DNA of 64,000 nucleotides from Delphinapterus leucas (GCF_002288925.2 NW_022098076.1:84331062-84395061); one strand, 5' to 3'. Numbered from the stretch's first letter, positions 44,621-57,319 are shown. Numbers and translations: made by a program. Notes: generated by a model from the sequence alone, not told the origin.

Positions 44621-44942
44621 TAGCTGGTTCAGCCTGGTTTTGTCGTGGGCCTTTGTGGCATCCTATTGATAAAACACAACTAGTATGTATGGTTAAAAAA
44701 AAAAAAAAACACCGTTTCTGTGCCTGGGGCCTGGGTTGCATAGCATGGGTGACAGGGCCACACTCCTTCAGCAGTTGTACCATAGGAGGGCTGTGGTTAC
44801 AAGAAGCCAGTAAAAGTCAATGAAAGCATTTGCTAAGAATAGATAGACCACATGGAATCTACAGTAAAGACTATTGTGTGTTTTATTATATTTGTAAATT
44901 GTGTGCCACACGTTCTTCCTATCGGTAAAACTTCTAACAGGT

Positions 44943-45113
44943 TGGGACTTCCGTGGTGGTCCAGTGACTAAGACTCCGCGCTCCCAACGCAGGGGGCCTG
45001 GGTTCGACCCCTGGTCAGGGAACTAGATCCCACATGCTGCAACTAAGAGTTTGCATGCCACAACTAAGACCCGGCACAGCCAAATAAATACATAAATAAA
45101 AAGATTTTTTAAA
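44943..45113 (+). repeat. CHR-type short SINE
   Basis: Sense copy 'gggacttccgtggtggtccagtgac ... ggttcgacccctggtcaggg' with A-rich tail. Exact 16-bp target duplication aaaacttctaacaggt at 44927-44942 and 45114-45129. Confidence 0.93.
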
Positions 45114-45129
45114 AAAACTTCTAACAGGT

Positions 45130-45760
45130 GTATATGTGTATAAGGACGTAGGTGAGCAAGGGGGCCAGGTGGGCTTGAGCGGGGGAGGAACAGAAGAAGC
45201 AATATTGCAAAGAAAATTGAGTTCAGTTTTCGACATATTCCCTGATTGTAATATATGACTTTCACAAGGCTGAAAAAGCAGAACCCACTCGGGGCCCAAC
45301 CCCAAATTCCACGAGCAACCCTATTTTATTACCAAATCTCGAGTGGACTCTTATCAGTAAAATGAACCCTGATGCTGGGTTTCCCAAAGTGTGTTCTGCA
45401 AAACAGGAAAGGGTTCTGAGGTCACTTAGGTTTGAAATGCTCCAAGTTAATGATAAAGTTAATTGTATTTTAATGAATACAGAACATCTCAGAGCCTTGC
45501 ATGGGCAGTGTGGATTGTGACTCTCCCATACTGGGTAGAGCATGCAGTATTTCTCTGTCTCCTTGATCTCAGAATCTTTTTCTCTGCACATCTATCTTCC
45601 ATGGCTGTTGTTCTCAGGAAGACACTTTGACCAACAGTGCCCCAGTGCAATCACAAAAGGAACGAAAAGTGGCTTCTTCCATCAGTCTGGGCACGTTTCT
45701 CTTCTTTAAGGTTAAAAATGTTTATTCTAATATTTTAGTCTAATACTCTAGCACTGTAGG
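45130..45760. other. Intergenic, nothing recognised
   Basis: No gene. A 109-codon minus-strand open frame (45262-45591) has no domain. Confidence 0.4.
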
Positions 45761-45764
45761 GGAG

Positions 45765-46265
45765 GAAAAAAAATCTTCTCCTCCACCCATTTTAGGCTCT
45801 CCCACAGGGGCCTGGAAATTAGACTGGCTGAAGACAGATTAACACGAGACAACAAACAGAAATTTGTTAACGTGTGCATCACGCATATGCAGGGGAGCAG
45901 CCAGCGATGAGTAAGCCAGAGCGGTGGTTAGAGCTTGGGCTCATAAAGCGTTGTAGGCCAAGCCAAGGAAAAGCGGTCTTGGGCTTCTGGGTAGGGGAGA
46001 CAAGTTATGGAGAGGCAAAAACAAGGGCTGTAACATTTATTACGGTGCCTTCTCCACTGATACAAGTTGAGTCCTCTTCTTCCTGGTGCAGGAGAGGGAA
46101 ACATCTCTACAAATGGAAGTTTCCTTTGTAAATGTAAATTTCCTTGACAAAAGAAAGCTGTGTGCCCTGTTTTTCCTGCATCTGTGGTTCTTAAAATAAT
46201 CCACATGCCAAAGAGTCATATTTTGGGGTGGCAGATTTCGGTACCCTTCCACACTTTTCAGCTTC
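45765..46265 (-). repeat. Old LTR-like repeat (tentative)
   Basis: 'gcctggaaattagactggctgaagacagattaacacgagac' through 'catgccaaagagtcatattttggggtgg' is wording I associate with an old mammalian LTR in antisense. Family not fixed. Confidence 0.4.
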
Positions 46266-47496
46266 AAAAGCTGGTGCATATTTAAAGTAGCCATTTTCAC
46301 CATAAGGTAGAGCTGTGTGAAGTCTAAGCTGGAGCTTGAACTGGCCTCTTACATTGCCTGGAATGGTTTTTTCGATGCGTTTCTTGATTGTATTCTAAGA
46401 ATATTCCCACATTCAGCACCTCAATTTCAAATCCAGAATCTGTTAATTTGTAAATGATGATAAGAGAACCTATAGGCTCCTTCACATAGATAATATTACT
46501 ACCAGTCGGTTAAGGTTATGCAACTACTGAGAAATTCCGGGAGATGCAAGTTAAGCAAACATAAATTATTTCTATTTCTTAGCTGTGTTTGTACCCATTT
46601 CTCAGCATGTCTGTACGTGCTGTGGAGGGTTTTATGGATATTCCCAGGAATTAGTGGGAAAAAACAAAGAGAGAAATATTTTCTATCTCCCAGTAAGCAA
46701 AAACCACAATGGAAACAATTTAAATGTCTCCTCTTATCCCAAGAATGTCCCAAGCAGCTCTACAGACAATGAGCATGAACAGTGTTGTCAGATTTGGTAA
46801 GCAAGGGGAGAGAAGAGGCAGAAGTTAGGAAGCAGAAAAAAGCCTCTGTGTTCCACATCGAAGATGCTGGGATTCAGAATCAAAGGATGCTCACTGTGAA
46901 GAACATTTGCTGCAGCCTTTCATCTTGTAGATGAGGAAGCTGAGGCACAGAGAGGGAACGTGGTACAAGGACGCTCAGTTAATCTGGTAGAGCCAGGACA
47001 AAGGAAAGCCTTCACCTTTTCAGCTCACTTCTCATTAAGCTCTGGCCCTTGGAGGCAGGCTGCAGCCTCCCCCTGCCTTGCTAATGTGGGTCAGGTCCAA
47101 ATCCATGTGTCGGTCAGAATCGCTTCAACTTGTGCTCACGGTATTTCCCTCCTGAGGTTTGAGAGCCAATTTCTATGGTGTTTGCTGACCCTGGCTGTTC
47201 ACCTTTCTTCAAGCCTTCGGTGCTGCCATGTAAAGGCATCAGAATGTCTTCACAACAAGAAGCAGTCTGTTCTGCAATCCTCTTCCTAAGTTGAGTTAAT
47301 AGCTAAGTTCCTGTGCCTATTATTTAATGATCAGAAATGGCCCCAATCCTAGTTTTCATTTCCTTTGAAGCAGCCAACATGCTTTTCTTCTTTTTTCATT
47401 TTTATATAAAACAAAATAAAGGAATTGTTTTAGGTTGGAGATACCTTTTATTGACAAAGAAGACATGTTTTTAGATAGAAAATATTTGCAGCTCTT
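46266..47496. other. Intergenic with one MIR fragment
   Basis: 46915-47030 carries antisense MIR core ('gtagatgaggaagctgaggcacagagaggg'). Otherwise unassigned; open frames lack domains. Confidence 0.45.
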
Positions 47497-47510
47497 TAAA
47501 AAGGGAGCAA

Positions 47511-47835
47511 GGGCTTCCCTAGTGACGCAGTGGTTAAGAATCCACCTGCCAATGCAGGGGACACGGGTTTGAGCCCTGGTCCGGGAAGATCCCACATGCC
47601 ACGGAGCAACTAAGCCTGCGAGCCACAACTACTGAGACCCCCGTGCCACAACTACTGAGCCCAGGCCCACGCGCCTAGAGCTTGTGCTCCGCAACGGGAA
47701 GCCACTGCAATGAGAAGCCTGCGCACGGCAGTGAAGAGTAGCTCCCGCTCGCCGCAACTAGAGAAAGCCCGTGTGCAGCAACGAAGACCCAACACAGCCA
47801 AAAATAAATAAATATATTAAATAAATAAAAAATAA
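47511..47835 (+). repeat. CHR-1 SINE
   Basis: Full-length sense copy: head ggcttccctagtgacgcag, 'cacaactactgag' units, 'gcaactagagaaagcccgtg', A/T-rich tail. Flanks aaaaagggagcaag and aaaaagcaagcaag are an imperfect target duplication. Confidence 0.9.
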
Positions 47836-48099
47836 AAAGCAAGCAAGATTTGAATGAGAACTTGCATGTGTAGTTGCAAACTTCTTAAAATAGATCAGAC
47901 AAAATGACATAATGGAGAGGGTGGGCTTGTAAAAGTTCAGTGACAATCTTAGTGAATTTCACACATCAGATTAGGCAACCAATCAATCAATCATTATGAA
48001 ACCATACACATAAAAAACCAGAAACTTAGTGCATATGACTTATTACCTATATAACTACTTCACGAACAATATTATACAATATCAAAATGAACAGCAGTT

Positions 48100-49100
48100 T
48101 AACAAGTCAGCTTAATTGAGATACGGTTACAAACAATAAAATTCATGCACTTAAGTTTGATGACCTTTGACAAATAAATACATTCATGTAACCATTGTAA
48201 TCACCACGGTCAAGATATGGAACTCTGGGCTTCCCTGGTGGCACAGTGGTTGAGAGTCCGCCTGCCGATGCAGGGGACACGGATTCGTGCCCCGGTCCAA
48301 GAAGATCCCACATGCCGCGGAGCGGCTAGGCCCGTGAGCCATGGTCACTGAGCCTGCGCGTCCGGAGCCTGTGCTCCGCAGCGGGAGAGGCCACAGCAGT
48401 GAGAGGCCCACATACCGCAAAAAAAAAAAAAAAAAAAAAAGATATGGAACCCTTTTGTCAGACAGAAAGTTTTCTTGCACCCACCTAAGAGTAAATTTAG
48501 ATATGATGACATTTTACTCCCTATTTTTACAAAATATTTGTTGGTGGTTCCTAAAAACATGGATTCTCTTGCACGACTATAGGATGATGATCAAAATCAG
48601 GAAATTAACAGTGAAACAATGCTATTATCTAATCTACAGCTTTTGTCAATTGTCCCTAACAGTGTTTTTTATAGTAAAAACTATCCAACATTTAAATTCA
48701 GTCATCTTGTCTCTTTGTCTCTTTTGGTCTCCTGGGATCGGATATGGTTTCCTGGGTCTTTCTTTCTTACAACATTGGCATTTTTGAAGAGTATAGTCCA
48801 GTTGTTTTGTAGACCATCCCTCCAGTCGGGTTTGTTGGTTGTTTCCTCATGACTAGATTCAGGTAATATACTTTGGACAAGAATCCCACAGGAGTGATAC
48901 TGAGCTCTTCTTAGAGTATCCTATTAGGAGACACATGCTGTACATTTGTTCCATTGCTGCAAGGTTATCTTTAGTCATTTGGTTAAGGTGTTATCTTGCA
49001 GGTTTCCCCACTGTAAAGTTACTATTTTAGCCTTTATAATGAAAAAATATTTGGAGGGACTATTCTTTGAGATCCAGTACATTATTCAGCATCTCAACTC
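48100..49100. repeat. Old L1M 3' region, split by a SINE
   Basis: 'aattgagatacggttacaaac', 'atgctattatctaatctacagcttttgtcaattgtccc' and 'ggttaaggtgttatcttgcaggtttccccactgtaaag' are landmarks of old L1M 3' sequence. Interrupted at 48224-48438. Confidence 0.65.
48224..48438 (+). repeat. CHR-2 SINE nested in old L1M
   Basis: Full-length sense copy with about 20-nt A-tail. Target duplication aagatatggaac at 48212-48223 and 48439-48450, exact. A 148-codon open frame through its tail is incidental. Confidence 0.93.
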
Positions 49101-51070
49101 ATGAGCTTTTCTTCTCTGAAGACAGTAAAATCTCAGTTGGCCAGGGTCAATGAAGTGGAAGTTTTCCTTTGCCAAGCTTTAGGTTTTGGATCCGTACACC
49201 CTGGTGAAAGGAGAGAGCTTAATGCTTTAAAGCTGGGGTCAGGAATTCATCTCTCCAAAAGGATTCTCTAGGATTCACCTGAGGTTCTGAGGGCTGGTCT
49301 TCAATCCTGGCATCTGCTGTATTCAGCCATCATCACAGATGTTTCAATATTTCAATCTTCAAGGGTTAACTCAACTGTGATAACTTTTCTGTGCTTAGAA
49401 AGTCAGGAAAGCTTATATATTTTAGAAAGAGTTTCAACAATAGATGTAAAAGTGGTAAAAAAAATTTCCCATTTCCTATTTAAATTTGAATGGAAACTTT
49501 CTGATTAATGGAGTTTCTCTAGCATGCACAGAAACCCTGTTTAATCTTTGACAAATACACTCCTAGTATTAATGTAACATTTATTCCATATTTAATTTTT
49601 TATGCTTTTCCACATTCATGTGAGATTGTATTAATGGACCATTAGATTTTTACCACAATAATTTTCCTTGTCACTTAAGCTTCTGGGTTAACTGTTTTTA
49701 AATGAACATTCCTGGTGTCAAATCATGTGGTAATTAAAGGGCAGGAATTATATTCATTCTCTAAAATCATCTTCCGGAATATTTATTTATTTTGTTGTTT
49801 CTTTAAAAGATGTGTGGGAAAATGTGCTACACACATTTCTCAAAGCTAGGCTGTTACCACTTACAAAAAAAAACCCCAACAAAATGACCAGATTCTAAAT
49901 GCTTACTCATCACTGGGAAAGCTTTTAGAGCTTTACATTCACTGAAGCACTAGGTCCTCCAGTTTCAGATGCTTTCATTATATGTTTAGTTAAATAAGAA
50001 ATGAAGATTTGAGAGGATATACATCTGGGCATTAAGTAAGTTTGAAAGTCTGTAGCTTCTTATTCCTTTACATCCTTGGACAGACCAATGGAAGCAGAGG
50101 AAAGTCCTCTTCCTTTCTCAAATGAAATCAGATGTGGAGAGCAGAGAAGCAGCAGTGAATTTAAGGGTGTCTGGATACTTATTTGGCATTCTCATCCTTC
50201 ATATCCTCTCCCCACTCTCAAAATGGCCATGAACTGCTTTCTTGGTGGTTCTCCCCCAAGACCTTGACCAACCAACCCATTGTACTATGTCTGTGCTGTT
50301 GTTCACACTCGACTGGGGACTCTTCCTTATTCTTATTTGCATCTAGGGCACCTAGATAAGTTCCTGAGACGCATCAGGCAGCTGACTGGACAACTGAATA
50401 CTTCAGGGGTTTGATTAATATCCTATAGTATTTTATAGGTGGAAGAGACTTAAAATAATCCAGCACAATGCAAATTTTTAAGGAAGAGGAAAGCGATTCT
50501 GAGTAGTTAAATGACTTGCCAACATCACCAACTATTTAGCTGGTAAAATAGGACTAGAACTTATAGGGTACTTTTTCCAATGCAGTATGGATAAATAACT
50601 TTGATTTTTACAGGATTGGAAAAAAACAAATGAGAGAAAATGTAGAGACTAGTTCCCTCATGTTTTTTACTTAATGTTGAAATAGCTGAGATCCCTGGAA
50701 GAATTCACCTTTTGAGAATAACAGCCTCTAAGTTTAGAGTCAATGGCCTATGATGGATAACCTCTGTCAACCTTCTTGTCAAAGCGATGTTCCCCAGGGG
50801 ATCATCTGAGCCTGCTCCATTTAATGATATTTTTCATTTTAGAATCAAGTGCATAGATGGCTCCAAGGTCACATCAATTCTGAATCTTTGTTCCTAATAG
50901 CCCTACCACTTGGAATGCATTCTTCTACATACTGGAATTTTTCCAAGACATAGGTAGATCTGGATATAAAACAATGTTGAGTGAATAAGGATGTTGCAGA
51001 AGGATGACAACACTCATGTAAACTTTTTTCTTTACTTTTTAGTAACATATAGTAAAATTCACTCTTTTTT
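49100..51070. other. Intergenic, one possible MIR
   Basis: A diverged MIR-like stretch lies at 50440-50570 ('gttaaatgacttgccaacatcacc'). Nothing else is classifiable; no gene. Confidence 0.4.
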
Positions 51071-51086
51071 GGTATACAGTTCAGAG

Positions 51087-51233
51087 TGGGTTTTTTTGGT
51101 TTTGTTTTTTGGCTGTGCCATGCGGCATGCAGGATTTGGGATGTGGGATCCTAGTTCCCCAGCCAGGGATCAAACCCATGCCCCCTGCCTTGGAAGTGCA
51201 AAGTCTTATCCACTGGACTGCCAGGAAAGTCCC
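51087..51233 (-). repeat. CHR-type short SINE
   Basis: Antisense copy from the T-rich tail to ggactgccaggaaagtccc. Target duplication tacagttcagag (51075-51086) and tacagttctgag (51234-51245), one mismatch. Confidence 0.9.
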
Positions 51234-51306
51234 TACAGTTCTGAGTTTTGGCAAATGCATACAGTTATATCATTACAACCACAATCAAGATACAAAAGAG
51301 TTTCAT

Positions 51307-51356
51307 CACACACACACACACACACACACATGCACACACAAACACACACACACACA
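51307..51356. repeat. (CA)n microsatellite
   Basis: Interrupted CA run (interruptions tg and aa). Produces the His-Thr open frames seen here, which are not genes. Confidence 0.95.
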
Positions 51357-51371
51357 TTGCCTTGTGCTACC

Positions 51372-51682
51372 TCTTTTCTTTCTTTCTTTCTTTTTGGCTG
51401 TGTTGGGTCTTCGTTTATGCACGCAGGTTTTCTCTAGTTCAGTAGTTGTAATGCGTGGACTCAGTAGTTGCGACGCGGGCTCTAGGGTGTGCGGGCTTCA
51501 GTAGTTGTGGTGCACAGGCTCAGTAGTTGTGGCTCGTGGGGCTCTAGAGAGCAGGCTCAGTAGTTGTGGTGCACGGGCTTGGTTGCTCCGTAGCATGTGG
51601 GATCTTCCTGGACCAGGGATTGAATCCGTGTCCCCTGCATTGGCAGGCAGATTCTTAACCACTATGCCACCCAGGAAGTCCC
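51372..51682 (-). repeat. CHR-1 SINE
   Basis: Antisense long-form copy: (TTTC)n tail, 'ggctgtgttgggtcttcg', 'agtagttgtggtgcac' units, ending ccaggaagtccc. Somewhat diverged. Confidence 0.88.
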
Positions 51683-53972
51683 AAATAAAAGTTTTAGAAG
51701 GGAAAATTACAATAACTGAAAATGTAAAAACCCAAATGCATGGATTCAACCAAAGAATGGGGGGATCAGAGGAAAAAATCAGTGAACTGGAAGATTGAAC
51801 ACCGAAATGACCAAATCTGAATAACAGAGACAAAATAGATTGAAAAAAAGAATGAACAGAGCCTAAGGACCCTTTAGAATTATAACAAAAGTTTCTACAT
51901 TCATGTCATTGCAGTCCTGGAAGGAGAGGAGAAAGAAGACAGGGCTGAAAAATACTTGAAGAAATAGTGGCTGAAAACTCCCTAAATTTGGCAAGAAGCA
52001 TAAGCCTACTGATTCAAGAAGGTGACTGAATCCCAAATAGGATAGACCCAAAGAAATCCATTACACATTATAATTAAGATTTTGAAAATTAAAGATGAAG
52101 AAAAAAATCTTGAAAGCAGCCAGAGAAAAATGGCACATTACCTGTAGGGGGATAGATAATTTGAAAGGCAGAATATTTGTAACCAGAAACCATGGAGGAC
52201 AGAAGAAAAGGCACAATGTTTTCCAAGTGCTGAAAGAAAAGAACTGTCAACCCCAAGTCCTATATCCACCAGAAATATCCTTCAGGAATGAAGGAGAAAT
52301 CAATACATTCTCAGATGAGAGAAAACTAAGAGACATGATTGTCAGCAGACCTACTCTAAAGGAATGACTAAAGGAAGGAAATGATGAAAGCAGGGACCTT
52401 GGAACTTAAGGAAGAAAGAACGTGGTAAATAAACTATGGGTCAATATAAGAGGTTTCCTTCTTCTCTTGAGTTTTCTAAATTATGTTTTTCAAGTGGAAC
52501 AAAAATTATAACACTGTCTAATATTTGCAATGTATGTAGAGAAAATATTTAAGATAATAACGTAAACAGCGAGTGAAATGGATGTAAAGGGAGGTTAGGG
52601 TTCTCCACCTTACTCAAACTGGTAGATGACAACACCAGTAGACCGTGATAAGTTACTATATATAATGCAACACGTAGAGAAACCTTTAAAAAGGCTAAAC
52701 AGAGAGATATACTCAAAAACATATGGAATTCTAAAAAATGTTCAGGTAACCCACAGGAAGATAGAAAAAAGAAAACAAAAACAAAAACAGATAGAACAAA
52801 GAGAAAATGACAACAAAATGCCAGATTTAAGCTCTAACATGTCAATAAATGATATAAATACACGAATTTAAAGACAGAGATTGGTAGATTGAATTAAGAA
52901 ACATGACCCAACTGTATGCTCTTAGAAATATAATGATATAAGCATGGAAAGTAAACGGATGGAAAAAAATACGTCATGCAAACATTAGTCAAAGAAAAGC
53001 AGGAGTGGCTATAGCAATATCAGATGAAATAGACTTCAGAGGAAAATCACCTGAGATAAAGGGGGCATTATGTAATTAAAAGAAAGGGGGAGGCCAATTC
53101 ACCAAGGAGACATGACAATCCTAAATGTATACACACCAAGCAAAGGAGCTGCAAAATACGTGAAGCAGAAAACATTAGAACTGGAAGAAGGAATGGACAA
53201 ATCCACAGTTATAGTTGGAGACGTCAACACTCTTCTCTCAACAATTGATAGAACAAATGAATAAAAAATCAGCAGTGATGTAGAACTCAACACCAATACC
53301 CAATAGGACCTAACGGACATTTATAGAACACTCCACCTAAAAACATCAGAATACACATTCTTTCCAAGTACCAGTGGAACACATACCAAGATAGATTATG
53401 TCCTGGCCACAAAACAGACCTCAAAACTTTAACAGAATCAAAATTATACAAAGTGTGTTTTCCAGCCACAATGGAATCAAACTAGCAATCAAAAATAGAA
53501 AGATAATATGAAAATCTTGAAACTTTTGGAAACTAAACACTGCTAGATAATCCATGGGTTAAAGAAGTCTCTAAGGAAATTAAAAAAAAAACACTTTGAT
53601 GTGAATGAAAATGGAAAAACAACATATCAAAATTTGTCCTCATGAAGATCCTACGATTGTCTATGTAGAAAATTGCAGGGAAAAAACAAATAAAAAAATA
53701 TCTCCTAGAAGTGATTAGTGGATTTAGAAAGGTCATAGGATACCAGATAAACTTAACAACAATCAATTGTATTTCCATATACTAGCAATGAACACATGGA
53801 CACTGAGATTAAAAATACAATACCATTCACAATAGATTAAAAAATGTAGATTTAACAAAACATGTACAGTACTTGCATGCTGAAAATACTGCTAATGAAA
53901 GAAAATTTTAAAAATCTAAAAAAAATGAGAGGCACGCTGTGTACATGAATTGGAATACTTAAGATAATGATG

Positions 53973-54096
53973 GGGAATTCCCTCATGGTCCAGTGGTTAG
54001 GACTCTGCACTTCCACTGCTGAGGGTCTGAGGTTCGATCCCTGGTCTGGGAACTAAGATCCCATAAGCTGCGTGGCACGGCCAAAAAAAAAAAAAA
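53973..54096 (+). repeat. CHR-type short SINE nested in old L1M
   Basis: Sense copy 'ggggaattccctcatggtccagtgg ... ggttcgatccctggtctggg' with A-tail. Flanks aagataatgatg and aagatgatgat are an imperfect target duplication. Confidence 0.88.
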
Positions 54097-54984
54097 AGAT
54101 GATGATATCAATTCTCCCCAAATTTATATACTGTTTTAACACAATTCCTATCAAAATCCCAGTAAGATTTTTTTATAGGTAGAGGCAAGATTATTTTAAA
54201 ATTTATATGGAAAGGGAAAGGAACCAGATTAGTTAAAACAGTTTTGAAAAAGAAGAATAAAGTAGGAGAAAGAAGCCTAACTGATATTAAAGCTGATCGT
54301 ATAGCTATAGTAATCAAGACTGTGTGGTATTGGTGGAAGTATATACACAGAGATCAAGGTAACGGAAATAGACCCATGCAAATATGCCAAGCTGATGTCT
54401 GACAAACGTACAACGGGAGAAATATAGCCCTTTCGACCAATGATGCTGGAGCTCCAGATGTGCTGGAGCACATCTATAGCCCAAACTATGAAACCTAACG
54501 TAAGCCTCAAACTTTATAAAAAATTAACCCAAAATGGATCATGGACATAATGTTAAACATAAAGCTACAAAAATTTTAAAAGAAAACATATAGGAAAGTC
54601 TTCAGGTTCTAGGGCTAGGCAAAGCATTCTTCAATTTGACAACTAAAGCACAATCCCTGAAAAGAAAAATGGATAAATTGGACTTCATAAAATTAAAAAC
54701 TTTTTCTCTGCAAAAGACCCTGTTAAGAGGATGAAAAGACAAACTATAGAATGAGGGAAAATACTCACAAACCATATATCTGACAAAGGGTTGATATATA
54801 GAATATGTAAAGAGCTCTCCAAACTCAAACAAACACACAAGCAAAAAACAATTCAATTAAAGAATAGGCAAAAGACAGGAAGAGACATTTCACAGAAGAG
54901 GATATACAGATGGCAAATAAGCATGTGAAAAGATGTTCAACATCATTATTCATTAGTGAAATGCAAATCAAAACTACAATGAGA

Positions 54985-55206
54985 ATTAGGAGTTTGGGAT
55001 TAACATATACCTGCTACTATATATAAAACAGGTAAACAACAAGAACCTACTGTTATAGCAAAGGGGACTGTGTTCAGTATCTTGTAATAACTTATAATGG
55101 ATAAGAATCTGAAAAAGAATATTATATACATGTATAACTGAATCACTTTGTTGTACATTTGAAACTAACACATTGTAAATTAACTATACTTCAATGAAAA
55201 AAGACA
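54985..55206 (+). mobile_element. L1 3' end nested in old L1M (first)
   Basis: 'aggagtttgggattaacatatacctgctac ... aatcactttgttgtacatttgaaactaacacattgtaaattaactatacttc' plus A-tail is a complete L1 3' terminus. The old L1 text aaaactacaatgag stops before it and gatgagatatcac resumes after it, giving a short imperfect target duplication. Confidence 0.78.
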
Positions 55207-55445
55207 CGATGAGATATCACTAAACACCTATTAGAATGGCTAAACTACAAAATAGTGACAACTCAAGGTGCTGGTATGAATGCAGAGAAACTTGATTACT
55301 CATCCACCACAGGTGGATATCTAGCATGGTACAGCCTCTCTAGAAAACAATTGGGCTGTTCCTTAAAAAATTAAACATGCAAGTACTATGACCTAGCAAT
55401 TGCAGTCCTGGGCATTTTTCCCCAAAGAAATAAAGACAGGTTCAA

Positions 55446-55651
55446 GCAGCCGCATAGCACAGGGAGATCAGCTCCGTGCTCTGTGACCGCCTGGAGGGGT
55501 GGGATAGGGAGGGTGGGAGGGAGGGAGATGCAAGAGGGAAGAGATATGGGAACATATGTATAGGTATAACTGATTCACTTTGTTACAAAGCAGAAACTAA
55601 CACACCATTGTAAAGCAATTATACTCCAATAAAGATGTAAAAAAAAAAACC
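55446..55651 (+). mobile_element. L1 3' end nested in old L1M (second)
   Basis: 'gcacagggagatcagctccgtgctctgtgaccgcctgg ... aattatactccaataaagatg' and A-tail: a distinct younger L1 3' terminus. The old L1 continues with cctgtacatgaatatttgtagc on its right. Target duplication is not clear. Confidence 0.78.
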
Positions 55652-56084
55652 TGTACATGAATATTTGTAGCAATAATAATAAAGTTTATTAGTAATAACC
55701 AAAAACTGAATGGTTAAGCAAACTGTGGCACATCTGTACCATGGAATATGACTCAGCAATGAAAAGAAATGAACTACTAACACCCACAATAGCTTGGATG
55801 AATCTCCAGGGAATTATGCTGAGTGAAAATGCAAATCCCGAAGGTTACATGCTATATGATTCCATCCATATAACATTTACAAAATGATAAAAGCATAGAA
55901 ATGGAGAACAGAATAGTGGTTTCCAGGATTTAAGGAGAGGGTCCTAATAGGAGAGATATTAGTGTGGCTATAATAGGACACCAGGAGGGATCCTTGGGGG
56001 GATGGAAATGTTCTATATCTTGACTGTATCAATGTCAATGTCTTGGTTGTGGTAATGTGTTACCTACATCTACAAGATGTTACC

Positions 56085-56682
56085 TAGACATTTCTCCAAA
56101 GAAGACATACAGATGGCCAAGAGGCACATGAAAAGATGCTCAATATCACTGATTATTAGAGAAATACAGATCAAAACTACAATGAGGTATCACCTCACAC
56201 TGGTCAGAATGGCCATCATCAAAAAATCTGCAAACAATAAATGCTGGAGAGGGTGTGGAGATAAAGGAACCCTCTTGCGGTGGGAATGTAAATTTATACA
56301 GTCACTACAGAGAACAGTATGGAGACTCCTTAAAAAACTGAAAATAGAACTACTATATGACACAACAACCCCACTACTGACGCAGACGTAGAGAATGGAC
56401 ATGTGGACATAGCGGGGGGTGGGTGGGTGGGATGAACTGGGTGATTGGGACTGACATACACACACTACCATGTGTAAAATAGATAGCTAGTGGGAACTTG
56501 CTGTAAAGCACAGGGAGCTCAGCTCAGTGCTCCGTGACCACCTAGATGGGTGGGATGGGGTGCGGGTGGGAGGGAGACCTAAGAGGGAGGGGATATATGT
56601 ATACTTATAGCTGATTCATTTCATTGTACGGCAGAAACTAACACAACATTGTAAAGCAACTATACCTCCCCCCCAAAAATAA
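56085..56682 (+). mobile_element. 5'-truncated, internally deleted L1
   Basis: Begins in ORF2 ('gacatttctccaaagaagac'), passes the GCGDKGTLL region, then jumps at about 56380 from 'ccccactactg' to 'gtagagaatggacatgtgg', skipping some 330 bp present in the copy at 27.0-27.3 kb. Ends at the L1 3' terminus. Exact 11-bp target duplication aagatgttacc at 56074-56084 and 56683-56693. Confidence 0.85.
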
Positions 56683-57048
56683 AAGATGTTACCATTGGGG
56701 GAGCTGGGGAAAGACTACAGGGGATCTCTTGGTATTATTATTATTTTTTAATTTGAATTTGTTTTATTTCTCATTAAAGGTATCACATAACTTTTAAAAC
56801 AAGGCATCTTATAATTTCCAACAGTTTCCCTTTACACAGAGACACCCAACTGGGGAATTGGTATTCTTCGCCAATCTCCCTGATCGTTAGTAAAGCTTAA
56901 CTTGTAACTTACCCCATCAATCTCTGTATTATTTCTTACAACTGCATATGAATCCACAATTACCTCAAAATTTAAAAATTAATTCAAAAAATGAATCTAA
57001 AGCCAGAACAGCAATGTTAGTATTTATTAAAATTAAAAAAGTTTATTG

Positions 57049-57235
57049 GCGGGCTTCCCTGGTGGCGCAGTGGTTGAGAGTCTGCCTGCCGATGCAGGGG
57101 ACACAGGTTCGTGCCCCGGTCCGGGAAGATCCCACATGCCGCGGAGCGGCTAGGCCCGTGAGCCATGGCCGCTGAGCCTGCGCGTCCGGATCCTGTGCTC
57201 CACAACAGTGAGAGGCCCGCGTACCGCAAAAAAAA
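57049..57235 (+). repeat. CHR-2 SINE with 3' internal deletion
   Basis: Exact 14-bp target duplication aaaaaagtttattg at 57035-57048 and 57236-57249. Lacks about 17 bp between the near-identical units ccgcaac and ccacaac, reading gtgctccacaacagtgag. Confidence 0.93.
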
Positions 57236-57319
57236 AAAAAAGTTTATTGAGGACACAAGTGCTTAGTACGTAATTCTCTGTATTTTTTATGTTTGAATTT
57301 CCTTTATGCAAAAAAAAAG

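Larger units (their letters stand above)
51700..56073 (+). mobile_element. Old L1M, degenerate, with several younger insertions
   Basis: Sense old L1. ORF1-like C-terminal text at 52095-52367 (RNHGGQKKRHNVFQVLKEKNC), ORF2 endonuclease at about 52980-53510 (phrases corresponding to GVAI-SD, NVYTP and the 'ccacaatggaatcaaac' stretch), then reverse transcriptase and C-terminal parts with many stops. Much of the reverse transcriptase region is missing. Interrupted by a SINE at 53973-54096 and L1 3' ends near 54985-55200 and 55450-55650. Confidence 0.8.

Noticed and set aside
48341..48787. 148-codon open frame
   Set aside because: Begins inside a CHR-2 SINE, crosses its A-tail (poly-Lys) and runs into old L1M sequence.
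51307..51356. Regular short repeats resembling an array
   Set aside because: Simple dinucleotide repeat; no spacers, no cas genes, eukaryotic context, so not CRISPR.
50991..51504. Open frames rich in His-Thr or Thr-His repeats
   Set aside because: Translation of a (CA)n microsatellite between two SINEs.
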